From positions 82,764,501 through 82,828,500 of the forward strand of contig NC_083869.1 of the NCBI RefSeq assembly GCF_032452875.1: a DNA stretch of 64,000 nucleotides. The letters run 5' to 3'. Position 1 is the first letter of the stretch, and each line of letters starts with the position of its first letter. Made by a program: the position numbers and the translations under genes. Positions 47,153-59,043 of the stretch are shown piece after piece. This DNA comes from Bos javanicus (taxonomy: Eukaryota; Chordata; Mammalia; Artiodactyla; Bovidae). The notes beneath the pieces were generated by a model. That model was not told where the DNA came from. It did no database searches and worked only from the letters and a program-made list of their open reading frames with translations.

Positions 47153-47168
47153 TTAAAAAAAAAAAAAA
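47153..47168. repeat. Poly-A run
   Basis: About 15 consecutive A just left of an inverted SINE pair. Confidence 0.6.
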
Positions 47169-47199
47169 GCAAGTGAGAGAAATATAGAATATCACAGAG

Positions 47200-47384
47200 T
47201 TGTTGTTTAGTTGTTGAGTCATATCCAACATTTTGGGACCCCATAGACTGTAGCCCTCAAGGCTCCTTTGTCCATAGGATTTCCCAGGCAAGAATACTGG
47301 AATGAGTAACCATTTCCTTCTCCAGGGGATCTTTCCAACCCAGGGACTGAACGCACATCTCCTGCATTGGAGGGCAAATTCTTT
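47200..47384 (-). mobile_element. Bov-tA SINE, left arm of an inverted pair
   Basis: Antisense copy from ttgttgtttagttgttgagt to the reversed tRNA region (cattggagggcaaattcttt); the last bases of the head are replaced by the adjoining sense copy. Confidence 0.87.
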
Positions 47385-47583
47385 GCTTCGCTGGTGGCTC
47401 AGAGGGTAAAGAATTCACTTACTATGCAGAATACCTGCATTCAATCCCTGGGTTTGAGAGATCCTCTCGAGGAGGGCATGGCAACCCACTGCAGTATTCT
47501 TGCCTGGAAATCCCCATGGACAGAGCAACCTGGAGGGCTACATTCTATGGGGTCTCAAAGAGTCGGACATGACTAAGTATAGC
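47385..47583 (+). mobile_element. Bov-tA SINE, right arm of an inverted pair
   Basis: Sense copy with tRNA head gcttcgctggtggctcagag and body to gagtcggacatgactaagta. It abuts the antisense copy head to head with no spacer. Confidence 0.88.
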
Positions 47584-47945
47584 ATAGAACAGCAAACCAG
47601 CTTTACAACAAATGCTAAAGGAACTTCTCTATATAGGAGACACACAAGAAGGAAAAGATTTACAAAAATAAACCCCAAACTTAAGAAAATGGTAATAGGA
47701 CCATCAGTCAGTAAGTTCAGTTGCTCAGTCGTCTCTGACTCTTTGTGACCCCATGAACCGCAATACGCCAGGCCTCCCTGTCCATCACCAACTCCCAGAG
47801 TCCATCCAAACTCATGTCCATTGAGTCAGTGATACCATCCAATCATCATATGTATCGATAATTACCTTAAATGTAAATGGATTTAATGCACCAACCAAAA
47901 GGCATAGATTGACCGGACAGATCAAACCATGTGCATGTATGCACT
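47584..47945 (+). mobile_element. L1 fragment around the ORF2 start, split by BovB
   Basis: Left piece 47603-47712 has the aatgctaaaggaacttctct block preceding ORF2; right piece 47849-47945 has cgataattaccttaaatgta, encoding the ITLNVNG start of the ORF2 endonuclease domain. Between them is a BovB fragment. The endonuclease is lost after about 30 codons. Confidence 0.7.
47713..47848 (-). mobile_element. Short BovB 3' end fragment
   Basis: About 135 bp of the antisense BovB terminus (aagttcagttgctcagtcgt to gataccatccaatcatc) inserted in L1. Confidence 0.85.
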
Positions 47946-48183
47946 TTCGCTTACCACATCATTCTGCTTGACCCCCAAATTGTTTGTAATTATTTTATAT
48001 TGTTAGGTTAATCATGTTCCCAGTATGGCATGAAATTGTAATTATTTTTTGTCTGGCTATGGATTGTGAAAATTGATAAATATCTTTTACTATTGTGATT
48101 ATGTAACTATTACTTATTAAATACCATTCTACCAAGATTGGTCAACAGAAAAATAATAGAATTCTATATCACCAAACTGAAAA

Positions 48184-48378
48184 AGTGAATGTGTTAGTCC
48201 TTCAGTCATGTGCGACTCTGTGACCCCATGGACTGCTGCCCACCAGGCTCCTCTGTCCAAGGGATTTTCCAGGAAAGGATACTGGAGTGATTTGCTATTT
48301 CCTTCTCCAGGGGATCTTCCCAAACCAGGGACTGAACCAGGGTCTCCTGCACTGCAGGAAGAGCTCCCAGGGAAGTCC
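48184..48378 (-). mobile_element. Bov-tA SINE
   Basis: Antisense copy from gtgaatgtgttagtccttca to gagctcccagggaagtc. The tRNA head carries a small deletion. Confidence 0.88.
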
Positions 48379-48834
48379 AAAACTACCATTTAATAGAAAA
48401 ACCTGTAATCACTTTTAAAAATCCAGATGCATATCAGAATTACTTTGAAATTTTTTGAAAAATACACATGTCCAAGTATTGTTTTTTTCTCCTAAGCTCC
48501 AGATATGTTTCTAATGAGCAGTCATATTTAAAAACAGCCAGACTATATAATTATCTTTTACTTTTATCTGATTTGTTTCACTTTTCTATTTCATATTCAG
48601 TTTTCCCATTTCATTTAGTTTATGTGTTCCAATTTCTCCATCTCTTCTATTTTTTTGATGTTCTTTCTCAAGCATACTAGTAAAGCTTTTGTATACGTAT
48701 ATATAAATAGTATGTATATCATATATATTTTATAAAAATTATGAATTTTTGCCTAACTAAAAAATTTATGATATTTTTATTTCACTTGTTTGACTTAGTA
48801 TGAATAGAATGCTAGATTTCTAATTTAAAAAAAA
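48379..48834. other. AT-rich stretch, nothing recognised
   Basis: Short TA patches at 48690-48735; no gene. Confidence 0.4.
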
Positions 48835-49007
48835 TTAAATATACAACAAGCAACAAAGTTTTACTCTATAGAGCAGGGAACTTTACTCAATATCTTGTAA
48901 TAACCTATAATGGAAAATAATCTCAAAAATAATATATGTGTATATCTATAACTGAATCACCTTGCTGTGCACTGGAAACATTGTAAGTCAAATATATTCC
49001 AATAGTA
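48835..49007 (+). mobile_element. Artiodactyl L1 3' UTR end
   Basis: Blocks gagcagggaactttactcaa (48872-48891), tatcttgtaataacctataa (48891-48910) and ctgaatcaccttgctgtgca (48952-48971) are the typical artiodactyl L1 3' UTR. The tail has become a microsatellite. Confidence 0.75.
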
Positions 49008-49051
<44 letters not shown>

Positions 49052-49052
49052 A
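49008..49052. repeat. Compound GT/AT microsatellite
   Basis: About 11 GT units followed by about 11 AT units, at the place of the L1 tail. Confidence 0.9.
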
Positions 49053-49169
49053 AGAAATATGTGCATCAGTTTGTTGCCTTTTTTTTTCACTATTAGAGGC
49101 ATTTCAAGTTATTTCTAATTTATTTCATGCTTATTTTTAGCATATTTCTCCTATGTCTCCTTTTTACTC

Positions 49170-49266
49170 CATTTTTATTTTATTTTATTTTTTTTATTTT
49201 ATTTTATTTTTAGACTTTACATAATTGTATTAGTTTTGCCAAATATCAAAATGAATCTGCCACAGT
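49170..49266 (-). mobile_element. Very short artiodactyl L1 3' end
   Basis: ATTTT-rich antisense tail (49170-49213), then gactttacataattgtatta and ttttgccaaatatcaaaatg, the 3' end of L1_BT-type elements; 5'-truncated to about 55 bp. Confidence 0.75.
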
Positions 49267-50103
49267 GATCATAAGTTTAGCTCATTTATCTGTTTTCTGA
49301 TAGCTTGAGAATTAACAGCCTTTATGTTTTATATCAGATAATCTAAATTGTTAAACCTATACTTCAAGTTTTTACATTTCTTACCAAATATTATCCTATT
49401 CATTATATCCATCTTCTAAAATATTTTTGCATATATCTTACTATGTAAAAATGTAATTCATTGTCTAGCCAAAATAAAACTAGCTATTATTATTACTATT
49501 ACTAATGGAGTTACTATTCCATTTATATACTACTGATAAATAATAAATTTGCAAACTGGTTTAGCAATTTTTTGACACATTTTTTTTCTTCCACTCCATT
49601 TCTTCTGAGCTCACTCCTTGATGGTAAATATTCTATAACATTTACTTCACTAATTTCTACAGAGATAAATTGTTGAACTTGATGTTTATTCTACCACTGC
49701 CTTTGAAAAACTAAGTATCAAATTCTAGATTCAAAATTATGTGTTATTCCGGCTATTTTTGCTGTTGTCTTTTCACCACTCTTATTTTTGATGCAGAGCC
49801 TGCTGTCAATGAAAAATCACAAGAAATAAAACATAATTTTAAAGAATGCACTCAGTATAATGCATTATAACATGATGACATTTTCACTCATGAAGCATAA
49901 GGGAGACAATATTGTCCTATCAGTGGTAAATTAAAGCCCTACAAATGTATCATTAGGAAGATGTGGGACTAAGCCAAGAGATTAATATATGAAATAATAA
50001 TCTTGGACCACTAAAAGCCCTCGATCGAAATGATCTGGCTAGGGTAGTCCTGTGAGAAAGAAAAATGTGATTATACAGTCTTCATAGAATATATAAACAC
50101 ACT
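49267..50103. other. AT-rich stretch without recognised gene
   Basis: No gene or named repeat. Confidence 0.4.
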
Positions 50104-50121
50104 CATATATATATATATATG
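50104..50121. repeat. Short TA microsatellite
   Basis: catatatatatatatatg, followed by three CAGT units at 50129-50142 where the BovB terminus begins. Confidence 0.6.
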
Positions 50122-50130
50122 TAACATCAG

Positions 50131-50594
50131 TCAGTCAGTCAGTTCAGTCACTTAGTCGTGTCCGACTCTTTGCGACCCCATGAATCGCAGCATGCCAGGC
50201 CTCCCTGTCCATCACCAACTCCTGGAGTTTACTCAGACTCATGTCCATCGAGTTGGTGATGCCATCCAGCCATCTTATCCACTGTTGTCCTCTTCTCCTC
50301 TTGCCCCCAATCCCTCTCAGCATCAGGGTCTTTTCCAATGAATCAACTCTTCACATGAAGTAGCCAAAGTATTGGAGTTTCAGCTTCAGCATCAGTCCTT
50401 TCAATGAACACCCAGGACTGATCTCTTTTAGGATGGACTGGTTGGATCTCCTTGCAGTCCATGGGACTCTCAAGAGTCTTCTCCAACACCACAGTTAAAA
50501 AGCATCAATTCTTCTGCGCTCACCTTTATGGCCAACTCTAGCATCCATATATGACTTCTGGGAAAAACATAGCTTTGACTAGATGGACTTTTGT
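50131..50594 (-). mobile_element. BovB LINE 3' fragment
   Basis: Antisense copy from the terminal cagtcagttcagtcacttag to gatggacttttgta, about 0.46 kb. Minus frame 50144-50338 is the family's C-terminal region. Confidence 0.9.
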
Positions 50595-51474
50595 ATGTGC
50601 CTGCAATTCTAAACAATGTCAGTCATAAAATACTTCTCTCAGAAAATATTTTTATTGTCCTAACTACCTAACAACATTTGTGATTACTATTAATTTTAAT
50701 GACATATAAATATTAAATTGGAACATTTTATTACTTTTTCTTTCATAAATATTTTATTCTACATGGAATTAAATTCTAATAACTGTCATTTATACAACTA
50801 ACTCCCACTGCACACAAACTCAGCAACAGATATTTGTTTTGAGATTAAGTTCAAAGAGGTTGAGAATTGTTGAGTTTGCTTTTAGAGAAATATGGGTCTC
50901 TAGGCTTTTATGGTTCTTTATATTCCTGATTTTAAGCGGTGGTTTCAAAAGAAGCAATGATAGCATGGTAATTGTAAATGCAGAGAACAAAACTTGATTC
51001 ACTTAAATCCTGTCATGAGATTGGGGTCACCTGAAATTATTTATGTTTATAATTTAAAACTGAATATAAACTGTAAGGTTCAAATATTGTTTTTGGTATT
51101 TGCAAACTTTTTAGTCTGTCTGTTAATATTAAATAATAGCTTTAAAAGCAAAATTTGCTCTTTTAAGTAATTGTTTTTAAAATAATGCATCAAGAGCATA
51201 TTTATTATTATTATAAGATTTTCCTGAAGATAATTTTGCTGCATTGAGAAAGGGGGGTGTTAATGCATATCTATCTCATGCTAGGAGTGCTACTGAAATT
51301 GTCATTCTAATATCTATCATATTATTAATTTTATTGGACAAGAAATATGTAAATAAATCAGATTATGGCATATTCTTCAAAGCAAAAATCAGCATGTAAG
51401 CTGTCTTAGTAAATGAGCAGCTGACTCTCCTGAGCAGTTTCCTGATCTTCCCTTGTCCCTTTCCTTCATAGTTC
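50595..51474. other. AT-rich stretch without recognised gene
   Basis: Nothing recognised on either strand. Confidence 0.45.
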
Positions 51475-51790
51475 ACCAATTAAAAGATGGGCAAAAGATC
51501 TAAACAGGTATCTACTATGTAAAAGAAGATATACAGATAAATGTATGACAAAATGTTCATCATCACACTTCTTTAGGGAATTTCTAATTAAAATAACAAG
51601 ATATTATTACACATCTATTAGAATGGCCAAAGTCCAAAACACTGACCACAGTGAATGCTGTTGGGGATGTGGAGCAATAGGAACCTTCATTCATTGCTGG
51701 TAGAAACACTGAATGGACCAGTCTCTGTGGAAGGAAGATGAGCAGTTTCTTACAAAGCTGTTCATACCCTTACCAGGAAATCTGAAAAGG

Positions 51791-51991
51791 TTAATCCCTC
51801 AGTTGTGTCCAACTCTTTGCGACTTCGTGGACTTCAGCCTACCAGGCTCCTCTGTCCATGGTATTGTCCAGGCAAGAATACTGGAGTATGTTGCCACACC
51901 TTTCTCCAGAGGAAGTTCCCAACCCAGGTATCAAACCCAGGTCTCCTGCACTGCACGCAGATTCTTTACCATTTGATCTATCTGGGAAGCC
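51791..51991 (-). mobile_element. Bov-tA SINE in L1
   Basis: Antisense copy from ttaatccctcagttgtgtcc to gatctatctgggaagcc; lies within the old L1, so it is younger than the L1. Confidence 0.9.
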
Positions 51992-52357
51992 TGGGTACCA
52001 CCCAAATGAATTGAAATTTTAAGTCCACACAAAAACCTTCATGTGGATGTTATTTTCACTTGACTCAAAACTGACAAAACTTAAAAGTAACCCATATGCT
52101 TTTCAGTTGATGAATTGACAAATGAACTGTGTCTGGTTCATCCAGACAAGGAAATATTATTCAGCAGTAAAAGTAAATGAGCTATCAAGTCACAAAAAGA
52201 CATGGAGAACTTTAAATGCATATTGCCAAGTGAAGGAGGACAACCTGAAAAGTTGCCTGTATGGTTCCAACTATGCAACATTCTGGAGACAGTAAAAAGA
52301 TTAGTGGTTTCTAGCTGTTAGAGAGGAGAAAGGGATGAAGAGGAAGAGCCAGAGTAT

Positions 52358-52474
52358 GTTTTGTGCTCAGTTGTGTCTGACTCTTTGCAGTCCTATGAAC
52401 TGTAGCCCGCCAGGCTCCTCTGTCCATGGGATTTTCCAGGCAAGAACAGTGGAGTGGGTTGCCATGTCCTTCTT
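52358..52474 (-). mobile_element. Bov-tA/Bov-A fragment in L1
   Basis: Antisense body only (gttttgtgctcagttgtgtc to ggttgccatgtccttctt); no tRNA head. Confidence 0.82.
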
Positions 52475-52790
52475 ATGTATAGGGCAATAAAACTACCCTG
52501 CACTGCACTGTAGTGGTGGATACATGTCATTTTACATTTGTCAAACCTATAAAATATACACCAGTGGCAAACTTCAGAGGACTGTGGAATAAAGTTCTGT
52601 CAATACACTTTCATTGATTTTAACAAATGCACTGCTTTGTTAAGGGATTCCCATAAGCAGAGAGGTAATACCTGTGTGAGGACAAAGCCTGTATAGGCAC
52701 CCTCTGTACATTGTGTTCAGTTTTGTTGTGAACCTAAAACTTCTGTAAGAGAAGTTTATTAATTTTAAAAATATATAAATAAAAGTAAAA

Positions 52791-54123
52791 AAGTGTTCAC
52801 AAAAAGACATTTTCCAAATGTTACATGAAATTATGAGCAACGTTTGGTTTCAGCATTTTAGAAAACCAGGCTTGCTTATGGTGAATATAGTGATTTAGAA
52901 AATGAGAAAAAACAGTGTTTTCAAAATGACTAAGGTGATGACTTGCTCTGAGTTGAGCTGCCTGTGTTGAGACCCCATGGAGACAGCACACCAATTTCCC
53001 CCTGCTGTGCTCTGCAACCAGCACCTTTCCCTCTAATCACAGAACTTCATACACACATGAATTTTTCTGTTATGAAATGGGAACCACAGCAGGCTTGTCA
53101 TCAGGGATAAAATGCTCTAAAAAACTTTTGGATCTGGTTAAAAGAAAACTATTGGACACTATGGCTTTATAAAGGAAAAATAAAAAGAGTAAAGGGAAGA
53201 ATAGATTCAAGGAAACAATGGCAACAGTTAACAGGTTTAGGTGATGTCCCTAAGAAACAGAGAAAAAGCTTTTCTCAGGGGAAGAAGAAAGTTAGTAAAT
53301 ATTAAAACATTCTTATGGAATTGTTAGAAATTGACATTGTTACTGTTCATAAAGGATGGAGACCTTATCTTTAACTCATAAAAATGTTACAGGAGTCCAT
53401 GCTTTTTTTCTCCTGCTCATAGCATAATGATAATATAACCAGTTCTGTTGGGAATTAATTATCTGATAGCCTATATCAAAAAATTAATATTTCATTAATA
53501 AATTTTAATATTAAAATTTCTCTATCTGTGTTATCTCTTAAATAACTTGATTTTTTAATTACCAGTTTGAAATATTCAACAAGTTGTATGTGAACATTTT
53601 TTTGTCTGGACTAGTACTCTAAAATTCTTTCATGAATCTGTTTCAAAATGAGTAATTAAAAAACTAATAACTGACACTGATTTCACTATATTCACTCAAA
53701 TTAGACACAGGCATATACATTCACACACACACAGAGCTGTGGACTTTATCCTTTAAAACATTTTCTCAAATTTTATTTTGCAATTTTGTTTCTTTTCCTC
53801 AGTATCTTCTGCTTTCAGATTCAGGAAGTCATATTTTTATGTTTGAATTTATGAACTTGTCAATTTCTAAACATCTTAGGTCATTTTATATAATTTCCTA
53901 TCCTCATTGCCATATGCAAGTACCTAGCAATTTATTTCATTTGGAAATAATTATCACTTCTGTCAGAATATAAATGGATAATTAAAAAAAAAAAATTCTG
54001 TTGTCACAAACCCACTCTCCTTCCAAATTACCTGCCTTGATTGCCTTGCAAAAGTTGCAGTTATTACAACAATGCTCACATCCACTCAAATATAAATGTG
54101 CGTCTGTGTGTGTGTCGGGGGGC
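52791..54123. other. Stretch without recognised gene or repeat
   Basis: AT-rich, with somewhat higher GC around 52940-53040. No frame with coding features. Confidence 0.45.
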
Positions 54124-54347
54124 AGTTCCTGGTGTCTCAGATGGTAAGGAATCTGCCTGCAACTACCTGCAATACAGAAGATCTGTGTTGGATCCCTGGA
54201 TCTGATCCCTGAGTCAGAAAGATCCCCTGGAGAAGGGAATGCAATCCACTCCAGTATTCTTGCCTGGAAAATTCCATGGACAGAGGAGCCTGGTGAACAC
54301 AATCCAAAGGGTTGCAAAGAGTCGGACACAACTGAATGACTAATGCT
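54124..54347 (+). mobile_element. Bov-tA SINE
   Basis: tRNA head at agttcctggtgtctcagatg, with small internal duplications in the head (ctgcctgcaactacctgcaa; gatccctggatctgatccct) not seen in the other copies. A T10 run follows at about 54355. Confidence 0.88.
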
Positions 54348-54390
54348 TTACTGTTTTTTTTTTTTCTTTTAATGTGTGTGTGTATATAAA

Positions 54391-54671
54391 CCTCGGAGAA
54401 GGCGATAGCACCCCACTCCAGTACTCTTGCCTGGAAAATCCCATGGGCGGAGGAGCCTGGTAGGCTGCAGTCCATGGGGTCGTGAAGAGTCGGCCACAAC
54501 TGAGTGACTTCACTTATCACTTTCATGCATTGGAGAAGGAAATGGCAACCCACTCCAGTGTTCTTGCCTGGAGAATCCCAGGGACTGGGGGAGCCTTGTG
54601 GGCTGTCGTCTCTGGGGTCGCACAGAGTCTGACACGACTGAAGCGACTTAGCAGTAGCAGCAGCAGCAGCA
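54391..54671 (+). mobile_element. BOV-A2 SINE
   Basis: Two monomers and an AGC tail (54653-54671). Target duplication gtatataaa at 54382-54390 and 54672-54680. Confidence 0.93.
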
Positions 54672-54959
54672 GTATATAAATCTGCATTTTTTAGTTTAAT
54701 GGATACATCATTCTCTTCTGTTGCATGGGAGGAAAAAACAACCAGGATATTAAGTACAATTCTTAGGACATAGGACCTCTGGAATGTAGAAGATGGTTCT
54801 GAATGTGTACTCTGGATCTTCATGATCTAGGCTTTCATCCTGGCTCCTGCCTTTACCAGTAATCTTGCATAAGCTTCTTAAGTGATCCATATTTCAATTT
54901 CCTCATCTGAAATAGGGGCAATTTAGCACTTTGCTCCATATAATATACTTTGAATAATT

Positions 54960-55780
54960 ACAGGGAGGACAGTTCAACATGGCAACATAGGAAGATCCTG
55001 AACTCATTTTCTCCCCTGAACACATCAAATCTTCAACTACACATGGAATAGTTGCCTCTGAAAAAGACCTGAAAATTGGATGAACAGAGCCTCTATAACA
55101 AAGAGGGAAAGGGCTGCATGGAGGCAGATAGGAGAGGCAGAAACACACTCTTGTCCCCTAATAGTCTATTCCACATGTATGGTGATCCACAATAGGGAGG
55201 GGACTCAAGAATACAGATTTTTTCTTAAGCATCAAGAGGCTTGTGCTCCACATTAGGCATCCCAACCATTACATCCTATTCAGGAGACACAAGGTTCCCA
55301 AATGCCTGACTTTGAAAATCAACAGGGATTACATCTTGAAAAACCATAGAAGTAAAAGGAATAAGGAACTCTCTTAAAGTCTCATGCCCAGACTCACTCA
55401 TCTTGGTGTTTCCAAAACACCAGTTTGAAAGACACCAGCTTGGCTCAGACTGTACATGAAGGAGACCACTTACTAATCTTAAAGTGAATGCCAGAGAGAC
55501 AGGAATATGATGGGACTCTCCCCAAGGATGGGGACACTGGAGGGTTCCACTTTTACAGTCTCATTCTATCCCGCTAACGCTAGCAGTGTTGGGCACCATT
55601 GTGGAACTCTTCCTCTAACTTGCTAGTGTCAGGAAGCATGCTCCACTGAAATCCCTGCCCACCCTCATCCTGAAGTTTCATGCCACACCTGGGCCCGTGC
55701 CACAGCAGGCAGGGGCGGGGACGACTGTGCTTCTTGGTGCACTGAGCAACACTGAAGAGAAAAACTAAAATTTCTGCTAA
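54960..55780 (+). mobile_element. L1 5' UTR-like sequence
   Basis: Markedly richer in GC than its surroundings, starting cagggaggacagttcaacat. Blocks such as ctgaacacatcaaatcttca (55016-55035) and cagcttggctcagactgtac (55436-55455) suggest the 5' UTR of a mammalian L1; the ORF1 that should follow is not seen. Not a CpG island. Identification from general pattern memory only. Confidence 0.5.
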
Positions 55781-56639
55781 AACTAGAAAGGAATTTAAAA
55801 TATTATCATTTATAATCTGCAATGGTTTCTCCCAGACTAACTGCTACAGAGTAGAAATCTGATTTTGTGTTTTCCTTTTATTGAAGGAGCTCTATACATC
55901 ATCTCTTGCCTGTTGCTTATCACAAAATAATTCACACATTAAATATGATTTAGAAATAAAAATGATTATTTTTTATAGTAAAGAAACAAGCTTAAGGAAA
56001 ATATATTGACTGGAAATTTTCCTTGTCTGAAGTATTTCAAACATGAATTCACTTGTCTTTTTATTTCCCTGTCAAGCTGAGTTTCACTTACTTAAAATCA
56101 ACTTCTCAATTTCCAGCTCCCAGAAGAACTTAATGTTCTGGTTGAGAGAACTTCATAAAGCTCAACTCAAAACCTAACTCTTTTCCAGTTTCAAAATATT
56201 TTTGTAAGAAAGTCCAGTGTCATCACTGTCTGGATGGCAATAAGAAAGGAAGGACAAGCTGCTATTGACCTGCCATCCAGAAGATTATTTTGATAAAAAT
56301 TTGCAAATCACTCATGGTCCTGGGGGCATGTTATGGCACACATAATTTCTCAAATATAAATTCACTTATAAAACTAAAGAGCTAAAATCATGTTGAATGT
56401 GAATATATGTTTACATTAGAAGGCAAAATACATAAAGTGGATAAAATTTCCAAAAATATTTTAAGGTTGATAAATGCACTCTAAGTGTTTTGTTCTTTCC
56501 ATCCTGTATTTTAATTTCTAGGATTTAGTGCTCTTAACACAGGGCCTATCTCATAGCTTAATAGTTACATTTTAAAAATATATTCACTTATAAGTGTATT
56601 TTAATTAAATGGTTTAATAAATATGTTAATTAAATATTC
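55781..56639. other. AT-rich stretch, nothing recognised
   Basis: No gene or named repeat recognised. Confidence 0.4.
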
Positions 56640-57280
56640 CATAGGATTGAGTATACATCTATACTTATGCTAGAAGCACAGTATCTTGAGATTGGAAAAA
56701 GTGAGTTGTTCAACTTTATTCTTTTCAAGATTGTTTTCAGAAAATCTCACTAGCTGGCATTTCCACATAAATTTTAGAATCAGTTTGTCAATTTCTTTGA
56801 TAGAAATTGTCTTGAATATATAGAGCATTGGGGAATTATTGCCCTCTTAACAACACTTAGTTGTCCTATCCATGGACGTAAGAGATTATTCAATCTATTT
56901 GGCCCTTTATTTTCTTTCAATATTGTTTTATAATATTCAGAGCACAAAATATATATTTCTGTTGTGAAATTTACTGTCAATTATTTTATTCATTTTTGAA
57001 ATTGTATTATAATTTATTATATTTTTATTTTGACCCTTTATCATGCAAATTTATTGAGTTAATTGACACTGAGGATTTCTTTAAGCTTTTCTATGTATAA
57101 GAATATTTCATCTACAAACAAATTATTTCTTCATTTACAATGTGGATGAATTTTTATTTCTTTTTATTGCCTAAAAACCCTTGCTGGAATTTACAGTACA
57201 ACATAAAGCATAAATGACAAGAAAAGGTCTTGTTACTAACCATAGGGGAAAAGCAGCCTTTCACTGCTAAGTACAATGTT
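56640..57280 (-). mobile_element. Old L1 ORF2 fragment, left piece of a split copy
   Basis: Antisense ORF2 reading: agaatcagtttgtcaatttc (56775-56794), tgaatatatagagcattggg (56813-56832) and gcagcctttcactgctaagt (57253-57272) match the order of the RT and downstream domains. Breaks at a BovB insertion. Confidence 0.65.
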
Positions 57281-59043
57281 CAGTTTCAGTTCAGCTCAAT
57301 TCAGTCGCTCAGTCATGTCTGACTCTTTGCGACCCCATGAATTGCAGCATGCCAGGCCTCCCTGTCCATCACCAACTCCCGGAGTTCACTCAGACTCACA
57401 TCCATCGAGTCAGTGATGCCATCCAGCCATCTCATCCTGTCATCCCCTTCTCCTCCTGCCCCCAATCCCTCACAGCATCACAGTCTTTTCCAATGAGTCA
57501 ACTCTTTGCATGAGGTGGCCAAAGTACTGGAGTTTCAGTTTTAGCATTATTCCTTGCAAAGAACACCCAAGACTGGTCTCCTTTAGAATGGACTGGTTGG
57601 ATCTCCTTGCAGTCCAAGGGACTCTCAAGAGTCTTCTCCAATACCACAGTTCAAAAGCATCAATTCTTCAGCGCTCAGCCTTCTTCACAGTCCAACTCTC
57701 ACATCCATACATGACTACTGGAAAAACCATAGCCTTGACTAAACGGACCTTTGTTGACAAAGTAATGTCTCTGCTTTTTAATATGCTATCTGCGTTGGTC
57801 ATAAGTTTCCTTCCAAGGAGTAAGTGTCTTTTAATTTCATGGCTGCAATCACCATCTGCAGTGATTTTGGAGCCCCCAAAAATAAAGTCTGACACTGTTT
57901 CCACTGTTTCCCCATCTATTTCCCATGAAGTGATGGGACTGGATGCCATGGTCTCAGTTTTCTGAATGTTGAGCTTTAAGCCAACTTTTTCACTCTCCAC
58001 TTTCACTTTCATCAAGAGGCTTTTTAGTTCCTCTTCACTTTCTGCTATAAGGGTGGTGTCATCTGCATATCTGAGGTTATTGATATTTCTTCCGGCAATC
58101 TTGATTCTAGCTTGTGCTTCTTCCAGTCCAGCGTTTCTCATGATGTACTCTGCATATAAGTAAATAAGCAGGGTGACAATATACAGCCTTGACGTACTCC
58201 TGTTCCTATTTGGAACCAGTCTGTTGTTCCATGTCCAGTTCTAACTGTTGCTTCCTGACCTGCATACAAATTTCGCAAGAGGCAGATCAGGTGGTCTGGT
58301 ATTCCCATCTCTTTCAGAATTTTCCACAGTTTATTTTGATCCACACAGTCAAAGGCTTTGGCATAGTCAATAAAGCAGAAATAGATGTTTTTCTGGAACT
58401 CTCTTGCTTTTTTGATGATCCAGCGGATGTTGGCAATTTGATCTCTGGTTCCTCTGCCTTTCGAAAACCATCTTGAACATCAGGAAGTTCACAGTTCACA
58501 TATTGCTGAAGCCTGGCTTGGAGAATTTTGAGCATTACTTTACTAGCGTGTGAGATGAGTGCAATTGTGCAGTAGTTTTGGAGAAGGAAATGGCAACCCA
58601 CTCCAGTGTTCTTGCCTGGAGAATCCCAGGGATGGGAGATCCTGGTGGACTGCCATCTATGGGATCACACAGAGTCGGGCACGACTGAAGTGACAGCATT
58701 GAGCATTCTTTGGCATTGCCTTTCTTTGGGATTGGAATGAAAACTGACCTTTTCCATTCCTGTGGCCACTGCTGAGTTTTCCAAATTTGCTGGCATATTG
58801 AGTGCAGCACTTTCACAGCATCATCTTCCAGCTGTTTGAAATAGCTCAACTGGAATTCCATCACCTCCACTAGCTTTGTGAGTAGTGATGCTTTCTAAGG
58901 CCCACTGGACTTCACATTCCAGGATGTCTGGCTCTAGGTAAGTGATCACATCATCGTGATTATGTGGGTCATGAAGATCTTTTTTGTACAGTTGTTCTGT
59001 GTATTCTTGCCACCTCTTCTTAATATCTTCTGCTTCTGTTAGG
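57281..59043 (-). mobile_element. BovB LINE, longest copy, with Bov-A inside
   Basis: About 1.76 kb including a 121-bp Bov-A. Antisense from the 3' terminus to the cttctgcttctgttaggtc region. RT remnants lie in several minus frames: 58535-58870 (N-terminal part), 58314-58601 (approach to motif A), 58138-58344 (middle, through SPCLF) and 57668-58141 (157 codons with RYADDT and thumb). Frameshifts separate them; the catalytic YADD is unchanged. Low divergence suggests a younger copy. The endonuclease part is missing. Confidence 0.93.
58580..58700 (+). mobile_element. Bov-A monomer nested in BovB
   Basis: ggagaaggaaatggcaaccc through gcacgactgaagtgacagc: the second monomer type of BOV-A2 alone. 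The BovB continues at gagcattctttggca (58701). Confidence 0.87.

Larger units (their letters stand above)
51475..52790 (+). mobile_element. Old L1, ORF2 end and 3' UTR, with two SINE fragments
   Basis: Sense blocks in L1 order: ttaaaagatgggcaaaagat (51480-51499), the gttggggatgtggagcaata block (51660-51679), gaatgctg and gaaatattattcagcagtaa (52150-52169), gacatggagaactttaaatg, the ggtggatacatgtcatttta block (52515-52534) and a terminal gttgtgaacctaaaacttct (52724-52743) with an A/T-rich tail. SINE pieces interrupt it at 51791-51991 and 52358-52474. Confidence 0.75.
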
